64,000 bases of DNA from Bhargavaea massiliensis (GCF_018390575.1 NZ_JAHBCJ010000008.1:62001-126000), one strand, 5' to 3'; positions 7,689 through 16,561 are shown, counted from the stretch's first letter. A program made the numbers and translations. The notes: generated from the sequence alone by a model not told the origin.

Positions 7689-8174
7689 TCATCTTCCCGA
7701 ACTACTGTGGAACTCACGATGAAGCTCCCGTACCTGCTCCGCGAGTTCAGGAACCGGGCCGTCCACCTGAGTATCCCGGATCACTTCCTGAATGGAAAGG
7801 TTCCGGACGCGTGACGGGGCAACGCCCAGTTCACCGAGCCATTCGGCCAGCTGCTGCGAAGAAGAAGCATAGACGATGCGGCCCAACCCGACCCAGCCGT
7901 GGGCCGCAGCACACATCGGGCAGTGTTCGCCGGATGTGTAGACGGTCGCCCCGCTTCTTTCTTCAGGTGTCAGGTTTTGCGCCGCCCAGCGCGCCAGCGC
8001 GAATTCCGGGTGTTGGGTATGGTCACCCCCTGCCACGTGGTTATGATCTTCGGCAAGCACTTCCCCGTCTGCGGAGACAAGGACCGAACCAAATGGCTCA
8101 TCCCCTTTTTTCAGCGCTGTTTCCGCCAATTCCACACAGCGCCGCAAATGTTTCAGATCTACATCCGTAATCAT
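7689..8174 (-). CDS. nucleoside/guanine deaminase family protein
   Basis: CMP/dCMP-deaminase-fold zinc enzyme, 161 aa. Zinc and catalytic motifs are H55-P-E57 ('HPEFALARWAA') and P-C85-x2-C88 ('EHCPMCAAAH'). The N-terminal 'CVELAETALKKGDEPFGSVLVSADGEVL' is typical of nucleoside deaminases acting on free bases or nucleosides, such as guanine deaminase. The ATG at 8174 was chosen because GGAGG lies nine bases upstream; TTG codons just before it are too close. Substrate cannot be fixed from sequence alone. It is monocistronic, flanked on both sides by 21-bp repeat arrays. Confidence 0.85.
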   Translation of the reverse strand: MITDVDLKHLRRCVELAETALKKGDEPFGSVLVSADGEVLAEDHNHVAGGDHTQHPEFALARWAAQNLTPEERSGATVYTSGEHCPMCAAAHGWVGLGRIVYASSSQQLAEWLGELGVAPSRVRNLSIQEVIRDTQVDGPVPELAEQVRELHREFHSSSGR

Positions 8175-8336
8175 CAACAATCTCCTCCTCCATTCGATCC
8201 GGATCGGATCCGGATCGAAGTTGCTAAGACTATCATACTGGAGAAACAGACATTATCCCAACGCTACCAATCCGGGAACCTCAGAAGGTATTTTTCCTAT
8301 GCTTCCTCGCTTAAGAAAGCGTTGAAGGGGGAAACG

Positions 8337-8410
8337 GACGCACCCAAACATTTTTTCGACGCACTCAAAGTCGCACACAGAGCACTCGGGCCTGTTTTCG
8401 AACCACTCGG
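8337..8410. repeat. array B: 21-bp repeat with CACTC core
   Basis: CACCC/CACTC cores start at 8341, 8362, 8383 and 8404, exactly 21 bp apart; some units carry TTCGA just before the core. The array lies beyond the hemH terminator and upstream of the deaminase gene. Confidence 0.85.
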
Positions 8411-8417
8411 CCCTCCC

Positions 8418-8454
8418 AAAACAAAATCGGGAACGGCACATAGCCGTTCCCGAT
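8418..8454 (-). terminator. terminator of hemE-hemH
   Basis: A 12-bp stem ATCGGGAACGGC / GCCGTTCCCGAT, followed on the minus strand by TTTTGTTTTGGG. Confidence 0.88.
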
Positions 8455-8465
8455 CCATTCATTTC

Positions 8466-9395
8466 TTATTTCAGTACGTCCATCACGGCATCTGCCATCG
8501 CATCCACGAACAGCGGGTGCGTTTTCGGCATTTCCGGACGGTAGTAGGAAGCGCCGACTTCATCGCAGACGACTTTGCACTCGTAGTCGTTGTCATAAAG
8601 CACTTCAAGGTGCTCCGCAACGAATCCGAGCGGCGTGTAGACGAATGCCTTGTAGCCGTGTTCCTTATGAAGGTCGCGGGTCAGGTCCTGGACGTCCGGG
8701 CCGAGCCACGGGTCCGGCGTGTTGCCCTCGGACTGCCAGCCGACCGCGTAGGTTTTCACGTCTGCCGCTTCCGCGACGAGCTTGGCCGTTTCGTCCAGCT
8801 GGTCCGGATACGGGTCGCCGTGCTCCTTGATTTTCTCAGGAAGCGAGTGAGCGGAGACGACGAGGCACGCGTTTTCGCGCTCGTCGTCCGTCATCGAACC
8901 GTACGCTTCACGGATCTTCTCTTCCCAGTACTGGATGAACTTCGGCTGGCGGTAGAAGTCCTTGACCGAGCGGATCTCCATGTTGCCGAGTTCCGCCGCC
9001 TTCTCTTTTGCACGCTTGTTGTACGACTCGACGGAGAACGTCGAGTAATGCGGCGCGAGGACGATTGTGACCGCTTCGGTGATGCCGTCCTTATGCATTT
9101 TCTCCACAGTGTCTTCGATGAACGGATGGATATGCTTCAGGCCGACATACACTTTAAACTCGATGTCGTCCTGCACTTCATTGAGCCGCTTGCCGAGCGC
9201 TTCCGCCTGTTCGTCGGTCGTCTTGGCGAGCGGGGAGATTCCGCCGATCGCCTCGTAGCGGTCCTTCAGATCCTGCAGCTGCTCCGGCTCCGGCGGGCGA
9301 CCCCGGCGGATATGCGTGTAGTACGGCTCGATGTCTTCTTCTTTATATGGGGTTCCGTAGGCCATGACGAGCAGGCCCATCGTCTTTTTCGCCAT
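8466..9395 (-). CDS. hemH: ferrochelatase (coproporphyrin type in Firmicutes)
   Basis: Inserts iron into the porphyrin; in Firmicutes the substrate is coproporphyrin III. The protein is 309 aa, begins '[30 protein letters not shown]' and carries '[12 protein letters not shown]' and '[22 protein letters not shown]', the conserved ferrochelatase His region. The C-terminal '[18 protein letters not shown]' holds the conserved Glu. Start behind GGAAGGTGAGATAA. It follows hemE by 30 bases. In B. subtilis hemY follows, but here a terminator and a repeat array do. Confidence 0.97.
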   Translation of the reverse strand: MAKKTMGLLVMAYGTPYKEEDIEPYYTHIRRGRPPEPEQLQDLKDRYEAIGGISPLAKTTDEQAEALGKRLNEVQDDIEFKVYVGLKHIHPFIEDTVEKMHKDGITEAVTIVLAPHYSTFSVESYNKRAKEKAAELGNMEIRSVKDFYRQPKFIQYWEEKIREAYGSMTDDERENACLVVSAHSLPEKIKEHGDPYPDQLDETAKLVAEAADVKTYAVGWQSEGNTPDPWLGPDVQDLTRDLHKEHGYKAFVYTPLGFVAEHLEVLYDNDYECKVVCDEVGASYYRPEMPKTHPLFVDAMADAVMDVLK

Positions 9396-9425
9396 TTATC
9401 TCACCTTCCGATTAAGGAGTTGGGA

Positions 9426-10466
9426 TTACTTCCTCAGCTGTGCCGAATGCGTGTGAACGAGCTCTGTCAGCTTTTTCAGCGTTGCCGGCTTGACGTCCGG
9501 GAAAACGCCGTGGCCGAGGTTGAAGATGTGCGCACCGTGTTCGACACCCTGCTCGATGATGTCCTTTGCACGTTCTTCAATAACATTCCAGTCCGCGATG
9601 AGAAGCGTCGGATCCAGGTTGCCCTGGACCGGCTTTGTCACGCCGCGTTCTTCCGCTTCACGGATCTGCATGCGCCAGTCGAGTCCGACGACGTCAACAG
9701 GAAGGTCATGCCACTCGTTGACGAGGTGGCTTGCCCCGACACCGAATGTGATCACCGACACGCCGGTCTTTTTCACTTCGGAGACGATGCGCGTCATCGT
9801 CGGCTTGATGAATGTCCGGTAGTCCGCGACGTGCAGTGCTCCGACCCACGAGTCAAAGATCTGAACGATTTTCGCGCCTGCCGCGATTTGCGCCTTCAGA
9901 TAAGCGATGGTCATGTCCCCGAGCTTGTCCATGAGCGCCTGCCAGGCTTCCGGCTCCGACACCATGAACGATTTGGTCAAGTTGTAGCTCCGCGACGGGC
10001 CGCCTTCGATCATGTAGCTGGCAAGCGTGAACGGCGCGCCCGCAAAGCCGATCAGCGGCACATTAAGCTGTTCCTGTGTCAGGATTTTGATGGTCTCAAG
10101 CACATACGGCACCTGTTCTTCCGCATGGAACTCGCCGAGACGGTCGATGTCCGCGCGCGAACGGATCGGGTTGGAGATCACCGGGCCGACGCCGGACTTG
10201 ATCTTCACATCCACCCCGATGCCTACAAGCGGCGTGACGATGTCTTTGTAGAGGATCGCCCCATCGACGTTGTACTGGTCGACCGGAAGCTTCGTCACAT
10301 AGGCGCAAAGCTCCGGCTGGTGAGTGATTTCCTCCAGCGAATACTTTTCCTTCAGCTTCCGGTATTCCGGCTGGGAACGTCCGGCCTGGCGCATATACCA
10401 TACCGGCGTGTGTTCCGTTTTCTCCCCGCGAGCTGCGCGAAGCAGCGTGTCGTTAAACTTGGTCAT
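9426..10466 (-). CDS. hemE: uroporphyrinogen decarboxylase
   Basis: Decarboxylates uroporphyrinogen III to coproporphyrinogen III in haem synthesis. It is 346 aa. The signature '[17 protein letters not shown]' is near the N-terminus, and '[17 protein letters not shown]' and 'FDSWVGALH' follow. I set the start at 10466 ([15 protein letters not shown]) by similarity to the family N-terminus; a TAGGA element sits about nine bases upstream. An in-frame ATG at 10496 is less likely. It is the first gene of hemE-hemH, divergent from hmoB, so haem production and haem handling are neighbours. Confidence 0.96.
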   Translation of the reverse strand: MTKFNDTLLRAARGEKTEHTPVWYMRQAGRSQPEYRKLKEKYSLEEITHQPELCAYVTKLPVDQYNVDGAILYKDIVTPLVGIGVDVKIKSGVGPVISNPIRSRADIDRLGEFHAEEQVPYVLETIKILTQEQLNVPLIGFAGAPFTLASYMIEGGPSRSYNLTKSFMVSEPEAWQALMDKLGDMTIAYLKAQIAAGAKIVQIFDSWVGALHVADYRTFIKPTMTRIVSEVKKTGVSVITFGVGASHLVNEWHDLPVDVVGLDWRMQIREAEERGVTKPVQGNLDPTLLIADWNVIEERAKDIIEQGVEHGAHIFNLGHGVFPDVKPATLKKLTELVHTHSAQLRK

Positions 10467-10615
10467 GTGATGATTCCTACTTTCATTCGTAATCATTCCG
10501 TTTTAACTATAGGCTGTCCATTATTTATTGTATAGATTGGACGCACAAATGTCATAGAATTTAACCTTTCCCGACATGGTTTGGACATACATCTTGTCAA
10601 GGATTGGTCACACTT

Positions 10616-10641
10616 GTTTTAAGCGGCCCGCCTATGGGAAA
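10616..10641 (+). promoter_or_regulatory. possible sigma-B-type promoter of hmoB
   Basis: GTTTTAA (10616-10622), 13 bases, then GGGAAA (10636-10641) resembles the sigma-B pattern GTTTAA-N12-14-GGGTAT with mismatches in the -10. It lies about 40 bases before hmoB. Confidence 0.35.
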
Positions 10642-10679
10642 ATTAAGGCAAGAACAGGCAGATACGGGAGGTTAGTCAA

Positions 10680-11201
10680 ATGAACTTTTACACAACATCC
10701 GGAACACCGGAATTCATGGAGAAAATCAAAGAAAAACACAGCGGGGAAAACATGGTGCTCCTCCATGGTGCGGGGAACTCGCTTCTTCTGCACGAAACGG
10801 AAGGCAAGACCGTCTTCCAAACCCCGAAGCACTATGAAGTGATCGGCGCCAGCGGACCGCTCGCCAAACACGGCTATTACATTGTGAACAACATTCCTGT
10901 GACCGACGAGGGACGTCCGATCTTCGAACACCGCTTCCAGAACCGCGCAAACATGGTTGACGGCCAGCCGGGCTTTCTCACATTCCGTCTTCTCCGTCCG
11001 GTCAAGGACGACACCTACCGCGTCGTGACCGCATGGGAGTCGAAGGACCACTACGAACTGTGGAAAGGCTCGCAGGCATTCAAGGGCGCGCATGAACGAA
11101 AAGAACAGACGCCGCCTGCGGAGAAGGTGCAGAACATTTTCAGCGCGGCCTCCTACATCACTGAATATGAAACGGAAAAGCCGGAAGACGAAAACCTCTG
11201 A
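10680..11201 (+). CDS. hmoB: haem-degrading monooxygenase, HmoB/YhgC type
   Basis: A 173-aa protein of the antibiotic-biosynthesis-monooxygenase (ABM) fold; this branch was once annotated as TRAP, 'target of RNAIII-activating protein', in staphylococci. The C-terminal ABM domain spans about residues 75-160, with 'NRANMVDGQPGFLTFRLLRP', 'YRVVTAWESKDHYELWKGSQAFKGAH' and its characteristic Asn and His/Trp residues. The N-terminal region is the extension typical of HmoB. The start is behind GGGAGGTTAGTCAA. It is divergent from hemE-hemH, as yhgC is close to hemEHY in B. subtilis. Confidence 0.88.
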   Translation: MNFYTTSGTPEFMEKIKEKHSGENMVLLHGAGNSLLLHETEGKTVFQTPKHYEVIGASGPLAKHGYYIVNNIPVTDEGRPIFEHRFQNRANMVDGQPGFLTFRLLRPVKDDTYRVVTAWESKDHYELWKGSQAFKGAHERKEQTPPAEKVQNIFSAASYITEYETEKPEDENL

Positions 11202-11213
11202 GCCGGCTGACAG

Positions 11214-11237
11214 AACGGCGCCCCGGCGCCGTTTTTT
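11214..11237 (+). terminator. terminator of hmoB
   Basis: Stem AACGGCGC / GGCGCCGTT followed by TTTTTG. Confidence 0.9.
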
Positions 11238-11267
11238 GTTGGAGGAGGATGTGGGCGGGTGTGAAGG

Positions 11268-11425
11268 TTTTAAGTACGCGAGCTTCCGGGGGGTGAGGCA
11301 TTTTTCGTACGTAAACTTCTCCCATTCGTACCCGAACCCCGGGGCGTGGAGTTTTTCGCACGCGAACCCCGGGGTGAGGCATTTTTCGTTCGCACCCCCC
11401 GAAGCGCTCCTGTTTTCGAGCGTCC
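11268..11425. repeat. array C: GTACG/TTTTTCG repeat with 30-bp units
   Basis: TTCG cores lie at 11304, 11325, 11355, 11385 and 11415, so spacings are 21, 30, 30 and 30. A degenerate first copy (AGTACGCGAGC) lies 33 bases earlier. Units read TTTTTCGnnCG followed by a G/C-rich segment with CCCCGGGG. All spacings are multiples of three. It lies between the hmoB terminator and the next gene. Unit length and sequence differ from the other arrays. Confidence 0.75.
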
Positions 11426-11531
11426 CCTTGGTTGTGACACTTTTTGTCTGGTCACGTGCTATTGCTCTTCTTCCGGATGAGGTCTATAATTAACTAACAT
11501 TCTAATTATTTCGCTTTCCGGAGGGATTCCA

Positions 11532-12725
11532 ATGACCGAACAGACAGTAAGCACCGAGAACTTGCAGGAACAGCTCTTCTCCAAGCTGGAAGCTTCCAAT
11601 GAGGACATGATCAAGATCCGCCGCTACCTGCATATGCATCCGGAGCTTTCATTCAAAGAATACAAGACCGCACAATATATTCAGGATTTCTATAAGGAAC
11701 TCGGCGTAGAGTTCCGCGCGAATGTCGGCGGCAACGGCGTCGTCGCACGCATCAAGGGTGCCAAGCCGGGCAAGACGGTCGCACTCCGCGCCGACTTCGA
11801 TGCCCTGCCGATCCAAGACCAGAAAGATGTCGAGTACAAGTCGACCGTTGACGGCGTCATGCACGCATGCGGACATGACGGCCATACAGCCACGCTCCTG
11901 ACACTTGCCAAAGCGCTCCACGAACTGCGCGATGAACTGGCCGGCGAGTATGTCATGATTCACCAGCACGCGGAGGAATTTGCCCCGGGCGGCGCCATTT
12001 CAATGATTGAAGACGGCTGCCTGGACGGCGTCGATGCCATCTTCGGCACGCACCTCTGGTCGCAGACACCATACGGTACGGTGGAGTACCGCACCGGCCC
12101 GATCATGGCGGCGGCCGACCGGTTCGAGATCAAAGTACAGGGCCGCGGCGGACACGGCGCGAACCCGCACCAGACAAAAGACGCTGTCGTCATCGGCTCC
12201 CAGCTGGTGCAGAACCTCCAGCAGCTCGTTTCCCGCCGCGTAGATCCGATTGAATCGGCCGTGCTTTCGGTCGGTTCGTTCGTAGCCGAAAACGCCTTCA
12301 ACGTAATCGCCGACTCCGCTGAGCTCAAAGGTACAGTCCGTACGTTCCACCCGGAAATCCGTGACCTCATGGAGACCGAGATTGCCCGTGTCGTCGAAGG
12401 AACCGCCATCTCGACGGACAGCGAAATCGACTGCAAATACTTCCGCGGTTACCCGGCAGTGGTCAACCATGCGGCCGAAACCGACTTCCTCGTGAAGACG
12501 GTCGAAGGGCTCCAAGGCGTGGAAGCTGTGGAAGGCGCGCCGCAGATGGGCGGCGAGGACTTCGCCTACTATCTCGAGAACGTGCCCGGCACATTCTTCT
12601 TCACCGGCGCCGCTCCGGAAGAGCCGTATCCTCACCACCACCCGCGCTTCGACTTTGATGAGCGGGCGATGCTCCTGGCAGCAAAAATCCTCGGTACCGC
12701 CGCAACCGACTACCAGGCTGAATAA
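11532..12725 (+). CDS. M20-family amidohydrolase
   Basis: A 397-aa metal-dependent amidohydrolase (peptidase M20/M40, hippurate-hydrolase/N-acyl-amino-acid amidohydrolase type), comparable to B. subtilis YhaA, which lies near ecsC. Visible motifs are 'RRYLHMHPELSFKEYKTA', the metal-ligand stretch 'HACGHDGHTA', 'QHAEEFAPGG', and the C-terminal 'MGGEDFAYY' and 'HHPRFDFDE'. The internal dimerisation domain begins near 'GRGGHGANPH'. The start is behind GGAGGGATTCCA. Substrate is unknown; N-acyl amino acids or peptidoglycan-derived amides are typical for the family. Confidence 0.9.
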   Translation: MTEQTVSTENLQEQLFSKLEASNEDMIKIRRYLHMHPELSFKEYKTAQYIQDFYKELGVEFRANVGGNGVVARIKGAKPGKTVALRADFDALPIQDQKDVEYKSTVDGVMHACGHDGHTATLLTLAKALHELRDELAGEYVMIHQHAEEFAPGGAISMIEDGCLDGVDAIFGTHLWSQTPYGTVEYRTGPIMAAADRFEIKVQGRGGHGANPHQTKDAVVIGSQLVQNLQQLVSRRVDPIESAVLSVGSFVAENAFNVIADSAELKGTVRTFHPEIRDLMETEIARVVEGTAISTDSEIDCKYFRGYPAVVNHAAETDFLVKTVEGLQGVEAVEGAPQMGGEDFAYYLENVPGTFFFTGAAPEEPYPHHHPRFDFDERAMLLAAKILGTAATDYQAE

Positions 12726-12737
12726 AGACCGCACCAT

Positions 12738-12769
12738 CCGGACCTTTTCCTAATAAGGTCCGGTTTTTT
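12738..12769 (+). terminator. terminator of the amidohydrolase gene
   Basis: Stem CCGGACCTT / AAGGTCCGG, loop 8, then TTTTTT. Confidence 0.92.
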
Positions 12770-12847
12770 ATCGGGTTCAATTCTTGACCCTTGCCGGATG
12801 CTGTTCCAAGATGAACAAAGACGACTGTTGTAAAGGATGAGAATCAG

Positions 12848-13900
12848 ATGAGAGAGATTTACACCGACGTGGTCCAGTTCCGGGGGTCGCATTATGATTT
12901 CGGCTTTCTCCTGGGCGAGCGGCTTCGCGATTCCCTCACGCTCCATAACCGCAGGACCAAGTGGCGGACGATGAAGCCCCGTTTTCGGATTGATGTCCAG
13001 GAAGCACAAGCCATCTTTGACAGGTATGCACCGCAATTATGGAATGAACTGAACGGCATGCGGGACGCACTCGGCCTGCCGATGGAAGAAGTTCTCCGCG
13101 ACTTCGGCGGTTACCGGACGGAAGTTGTCCGCGCGGGATGTTCGGTGCTGACAGGGAGCGACTTCATCGTACGGAACTACGACTTCCATCCGAACACATA
13201 CGAAGGGCTTTATACCGTCTTCCAGCCTGATGACGGGGGCTACGCCATCATCGGCCCCGCCCAGCGGATCACCGGCCGGATGGACGGCCTGAACGAGAAG
13301 GGCCTCTCGATGGGCTACAACTTCACGAACCGGAAGCGGCCCGGCGACGGATTCGTCTGCTGGATGGTCGGCCGCCTGATCCTGGAAACCTGTGCGGACG
13401 CGGAAGAAGCCGTCCGTTTTCTCCAGGACCTCCCCCACCGGGGCTCGTTCAGCTACAACCTGCTCGACAAAACCGGCAACCGCGCCCTTGTCGAAGCGGG
13501 ACCGCGAGGCGTCATTGTCCGCGATTCCGCTTACTGCACCAACCACTTCGAGCACCAGACCGAAGAAAACCGCCGCTATCTGAAAGATTCCATCGAGCGG
13601 ATGGACGCCATGAAAGAGCGGCCCGAAGCCCTGACGGATGCACGGCAGGCTTGGCGTCTCCTGAATGATACCGACAAAGGCGTCTTCGCCGACAATTACA
13701 GAAGCTGGGCAGGCACCATCCACACTTCCGCCTACTTCCCGGAGACGCTCACCGCCTGGTTCGCACTCGGAGGAGACACGGATCCGATCGAATTGGACTT
13801 CGGGGCCTGGCTCAGCGGGAAAGACGAAGAACGGACGATGATCACGGGTCACGTCGACACGGACATCGGATTTGCAAACATGGACAAGCTGCGGAACTGA
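12848..13900 (+). CDS. C45-type (acyl-CoA:6-APA acyltransferase-like) autoprocessing hydrolase
   Basis: A 350-aa Ntn-hydrolase-like protein related to penicillin acyltransferase and choloylglycine hydrolases. The candidate nucleophile is C98 in 'RAGCSVL', followed by 'DFIVRNYDFHP', the family's Arg-Asn/Asp pocket, and 'GLNEKGLSMGYNF'. If the family rule holds, Cys98 would become N-terminal after self-cleavage, releasing the first 97 residues. No signal peptide is seen. The start follows AAGGATGAGAATCAG. Substrate is unknown; it sits right after another amide hydrolase but has its own upstream terminator. Confidence 0.8.
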   Translation: MREIYTDVVQFRGSHYDFGFLLGERLRDSLTLHNRRTKWRTMKPRFRIDVQEAQAIFDRYAPQLWNELNGMRDALGLPMEEVLRDFGGYRTEVVRAGCSVLTGSDFIVRNYDFHPNTYEGLYTVFQPDDGGYAIIGPAQRITGRMDGLNEKGLSMGYNFTNRKRPGDGFVCWMVGRLILETCADAEEAVRFLQDLPHRGSFSYNLLDKTGNRALVEAGPRGVIVRDSAYCTNHFEHQTEENRRYLKDSIERMDAMKERPEALTDARQAWRLLNDTDKGVFADNYRSWAGTIHTSAYFPETLTAWFALGGDTDPIELDFGAWLSGKDEERTMITGHVDTDIGFANMDKLRN

Positions 13901-13915
13901 GCGGAATTGCTGATA

Positions 13916-13946
13916 GGCGGGTGCATCTCCATTCGATGCACCCGCC
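13916..13946 (+). terminator. terminator-like hairpin after the C45 gene
   Basis: A 12-bp perfect stem GGCGGGTGCATC / GATGCACCCGCC, loop 7. The following U-run is weak (TACCGTTT). Its right arm doubles as the first unit of array D. Confidence 0.7.
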
Positions 13947-14010
13947 TACCGTTTCGATGCACTCACGAGCTCTCACGAAGCACTCGCCCCCGCTTCCGAA
14001 GCAATCACCC
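13931..14010. repeat. array D: 21-bp repeat with CACTC core
   Basis: Cores CACCC, CACTC, CACTC and CAATC start at 13939, 13960, 13981 and 14002, exactly 21 bp apart; the best unit reads TTTCGATGCACTCACGAG. The array fills the gap between the convergent C45 and ecsB terminators. Confidence 0.88.
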
Positions 14011-14022
14011 CAATTTACCATC

Positions 14023-14059
14023 AAAAGGCTCCGCATCCACTATGGACGCGAAGCCTTTT
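14023..14059 (-). terminator. terminator of ecsA-ecsB
   Basis: Stem AAAAGGCT / AAGCCTTTT with further pairing (CGC...GCG, ATCC...GGA) inside; on the minus strand it ends in CTTTTGA. Confidence 0.75.
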
Positions 14060-14064
14060 CACTT

Positions 14065-15267
14065 CTATTCTTTCTTCCCCGACATCCGGAGCGTGACTTC
14101 CGACACAACCAAAACGGCGAACGCGAGCAACAGCAATCCCGTCCCCATCCCGTACTGGAACCACGCCGCAATCAGTACAAGCAAAGCCTGCACAACCTGT
14201 ACACTGCGGACCGTCCGGCGTACTGCCGATGCACGCACCGTCTCCGTCACCGGATACAGCCGGTCCATCCGGAATTCATGCTGGCTGGCAAGTGCGTCCC
14301 ACAGCTGATAAGCCGTCGCGAAGGCGAGTGTACCGCTGAAGATGGCGGCGACCGCCGGCATCGGAATGAAGAACGCGCCGATCATTGAGATGGCGGTCAG
14401 GCGAACCCACAGCAGGAACAGGTCATCCGAACGGATAAAGGTCCGCATCGCGAGGTAGCGCGGGGCGGCTTTGGATTCAAACGTTGCGCTTCCGTACGCC
14501 CAGTCGAGCCACGCCCTCCTGTGGACTGCTCCGCGCAGATGCGGAACGTCCGTGAACTGGTTGGCGAACCGGTAGAACCGGCTCATCCGCCCGCGCTCCA
14601 GCTCGATAAAGTGGAGGAACGGGAATGGCTTGCCTTCGCTCGTCCGCTGTTTCAGTACACCGTACACTACGATCGGGATCAGCAGTGCCGCACCGAGCCA
14701 CCATTTGCCGTACATGGCGGCAACAAGCGGGATCGCCGTCAGGACAAAGCGGATGGCGCGGTCACCCCACGCCCCTTCGCCCTGCTCAGCCCAGCGGTGG
14801 GCGAATTCGGTTCGAACGTTCCAGACATGGAGTGCCGCAATGCCGAACACAAGCGCGAGCAGCCCAATCCCTTTAAGTCCGTAAACCGCATTCAGTAAAG
14901 GAACAGAGACGACAAACGCAAGGACCGGCAGCAGAATCCCCGTGACGGACGTCCACTTAAGGGCGCTCTGCATATAGCCGCCAAGCTTTTCTTCCATCGG
15001 CAGGAAAAAGACGGCATCCGCTTCTTTCAGCAGGGTGGCAGGCGGCGCGTAGGCGAGAAGCGCGGCCAGGATGATTCCTGCCAGCGGAGCAGCCGGAAAG
15101 TCTTCGGACACATTCTTGAGCCAGCCGCTGTATGCATACCCCCCCGCTCCGATCAGGAATACCAGGACGATGGCAAGGTGACCGGTAAAGATGAACTTCG
15201 TGTAGCGCTGCAGCTCCTCCGTGTAATGGGTGAAGCGACTGCGCCACACGTCACGCAGGCTGCCCAT
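14065..15267 (-). CDS. ecsB: ABC transporter permease EcsB
   Basis: A 400-aa multi-pass membrane protein with at least eight hydrophobic segments. It partners the EcsA ATPase; in Bacillus the Ecs system affects protein secretion, sporulation, competence and regulated membrane proteolysis. I chose the ATG at 15267 (MGSLRDVWRSRF), seven bases from GGGGAG; the adjacent ATG at 15270 is possible. It overlaps the end of ecsA by 17 bases, indicating translational coupling. ecsC, third in B. subtilis, is not present here: a terminator follows directly. Confidence 0.93.
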   Translation of the reverse strand: MGSLRDVWRSRFTHYTEELQRYTKFIFTGHLAIVLVFLIGAGGYAYSGWLKNVSEDFPAAPLAGIILAALLAYAPPATLLKEADAVFFLPMEEKLGGYMQSALKWTSVTGILLPVLAFVVSVPLLNAVYGLKGIGLLALVFGIAALHVWNVRTEFAHRWAEQGEGAWGDRAIRFVLTAIPLVAAMYGKWWLGAALLIPIVVYGVLKQRTSEGKPFPFLHFIELERGRMSRFYRFANQFTDVPHLRGAVHRRAWLDWAYGSATFESKAAPRYLAMRTFIRSDDLFLLWVRLTAISMIGAFFIPMPAVAAIFSGTLAFATAYQLWDALASQHEFRMDRLYPVTETVRASAVRRTVRSVQVVQALLVLIAAWFQYGMGTGLLLLAFAVLVVSEVTLRMSGKKE

Positions 15268-16000
15268 CATCCGGCTCCCCTGCCATCTCGATATACAAGT
15301 CGTCGAGCGTCGCGCCCGGCATGCCAAACTGCTCACGCAGCTCGGCCATCGTTCCCGCTGCACGCAGGCGGCCATCATGCAGCAGCAGGATCCGGTCACA
15401 GTACTTCTCGGCGGTCGCGAGAATATGCGTCGACATGAGGACGGACGCCCCGTCCGCCTTTTTCTCGCTCATCTGCTCAAGCAAAGAGCGGATGCCGAGC
15501 GGGTCGAGCCCGACAAACGGCTCGTCGATGATGTAGAGCGACGGGTTCACGAGGAACGCGCACATGATCATCACCTTTTGCCGCATCCCCTTCGAGAAAT
15601 GCGACGGGAACCAGCGGAGCCGCTTTTCCATCCGGAATTCGCGCAGGAGCGCCGCGGACCTTGCCTCGAACACATCTTTCGGAATGCCGTAAGCCATCGC
15701 TGTCAGCTCCAAGTGCTCGCGGAGCGTCAGCTCGTCATAAAGCACCGGCGTCTCAGGGATATAGGAAAATGAGCTCCTGTATTTCTCGGGATCATCCCGG
15801 AAAGCCGTCCCGCCGATCCGGATCTCGCCTTCCGAAGGCTCCATGAGACCGATAATGTGCTTGATCGTCGTACTTTTCCCGGCTCCGTTCAGGCCGATCA
15901 GCCCGACCAGTTCGCCGGGGCCCACTTCAAATGACAGATCATGAAGAACCGGCTTACGCGTGTAACCGCCGGTAATCTTTTCCACTTCCAATACGTTCAT
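15251..16000 (-). CDS. ecsA: ABC transporter ATP-binding protein EcsA
   Basis: A 249-aa ABC ATPase. Walker A is 'GLNGAGKST', the signature region 'HFSKGMRQKVMI', Walker B 'LYIIDEPFVGLD' and the switch histidine in 'STHILATAE'. The start at 16000 has GGTGGAAGC before the ATG and gives 'MNVLEVEKITGGYTRKPVLHDLSFEV', the EcsA N-terminus. First gene of ecsAB, divergent from hit as in B. subtilis. Confidence 0.96.
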   Translation of the reverse strand: MNVLEVEKITGGYTRKPVLHDLSFEVGPGELVGLIGLNGAGKSTTIKHIIGLMEPSEGEIRIGGTAFRDDPEKYRSSFSYIPETPVLYDELTLREHLELTAMAYGIPKDVFEARSAALLREFRMEKRLRWFPSHFSKGMRQKVMIMCAFLVNPSLYIIDEPFVGLDPLGIRSLLEQMSEKKADGASVLMSTHILATAEKYCDRILLLHDGRLRAAGTMAELREQFGMPGATLDDLYIEMAGEPDDGQPA

Positions 16001-16128
16001 GCTTCCACCCCATTCTTGCCTCCATTTTATCAAATCCCGGACGGGTTTTCCTTCCGCGCCTGTCCTCTGTTTTCAGAATAATATATGTTAAACTGTTGTC
16101 ATGATATGAAAAAAGGAGATGTTGACCG

Positions 16129-16557
16129 ATGACCGAATGCATTTTCTGCAAGATGGTGGAAGGGGAAATTCCGGCAGCCAAAGTATATGAGGACGAGCAT
16201 GTCCTCGCCTTTATGGACATCATGCCGACTACGAAGGGCCATGTCCTGCTGATTCCGAAAGTGCACCGCGAAAACATCTATGAGTTCAGCGAAGACGAAG
16301 CGGCACAGCTGTTCTCGGCGGCGCCGAAAATCGCACGCGCACTCAAAGCCGAGTTCGAGCCGGCCGGCATGAACCTCCTGAACAACACCGGAGCGGCTGC
16401 CAGCCAGAGCGTCTACCATTTCCATCTCCACTTCATCCCGCGCTACGACCGCCAGACGGACGGGTTCGGGCTGCATTGGGAAACGAAAGAAGACGAGTTC
16501 CCGAAAGAAAAACTGCAGGAAATCGCTACGGCAATTGGTGCGCAGATCAAAAACTGA
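16129..16557 (+). CDS. hit: HIT-family nucleotide hydrolase/transferase
   Basis: A 142-aa HINT-type protein, probably acting on nucleoside phosphoramidates or adenylates. The histidine triad is H97-F-H99-L-H101 in 'SVYHFHLHFIPR'. The N-terminal 'CIFCKMVEGEIPA' gives two cysteines that, with later histidines, often bind zinc in this family. Start behind AAAAGGAGATGTTGACCG. Divergent from ecsAB, matching B. subtilis order. Confidence 0.95.
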   Translation: MTECIFCKMVEGEIPAAKVYEDEHVLAFMDIMPTTKGHVLLIPKVHRENIYEFSEDEAAQLFSAAPKIARALKAEFEPAGMNLLNNTGAAASQSVYHFHLHFIPRYDRQTDGFGLHWETKEDEFPKEKLQEIATAIGAQIKN

Positions 16558-16561
16558 TGGA

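Noticed and set aside
7899-10535. 878-codon open frame on the plus strand across the deaminase, hemH and hemE genes
   Set aside because: It is antisense to three well-supported conserved genes, has no ribosome binding site of note and its translation is rich in Arg, His and Val, as expected from the GC-rich antisense strand.
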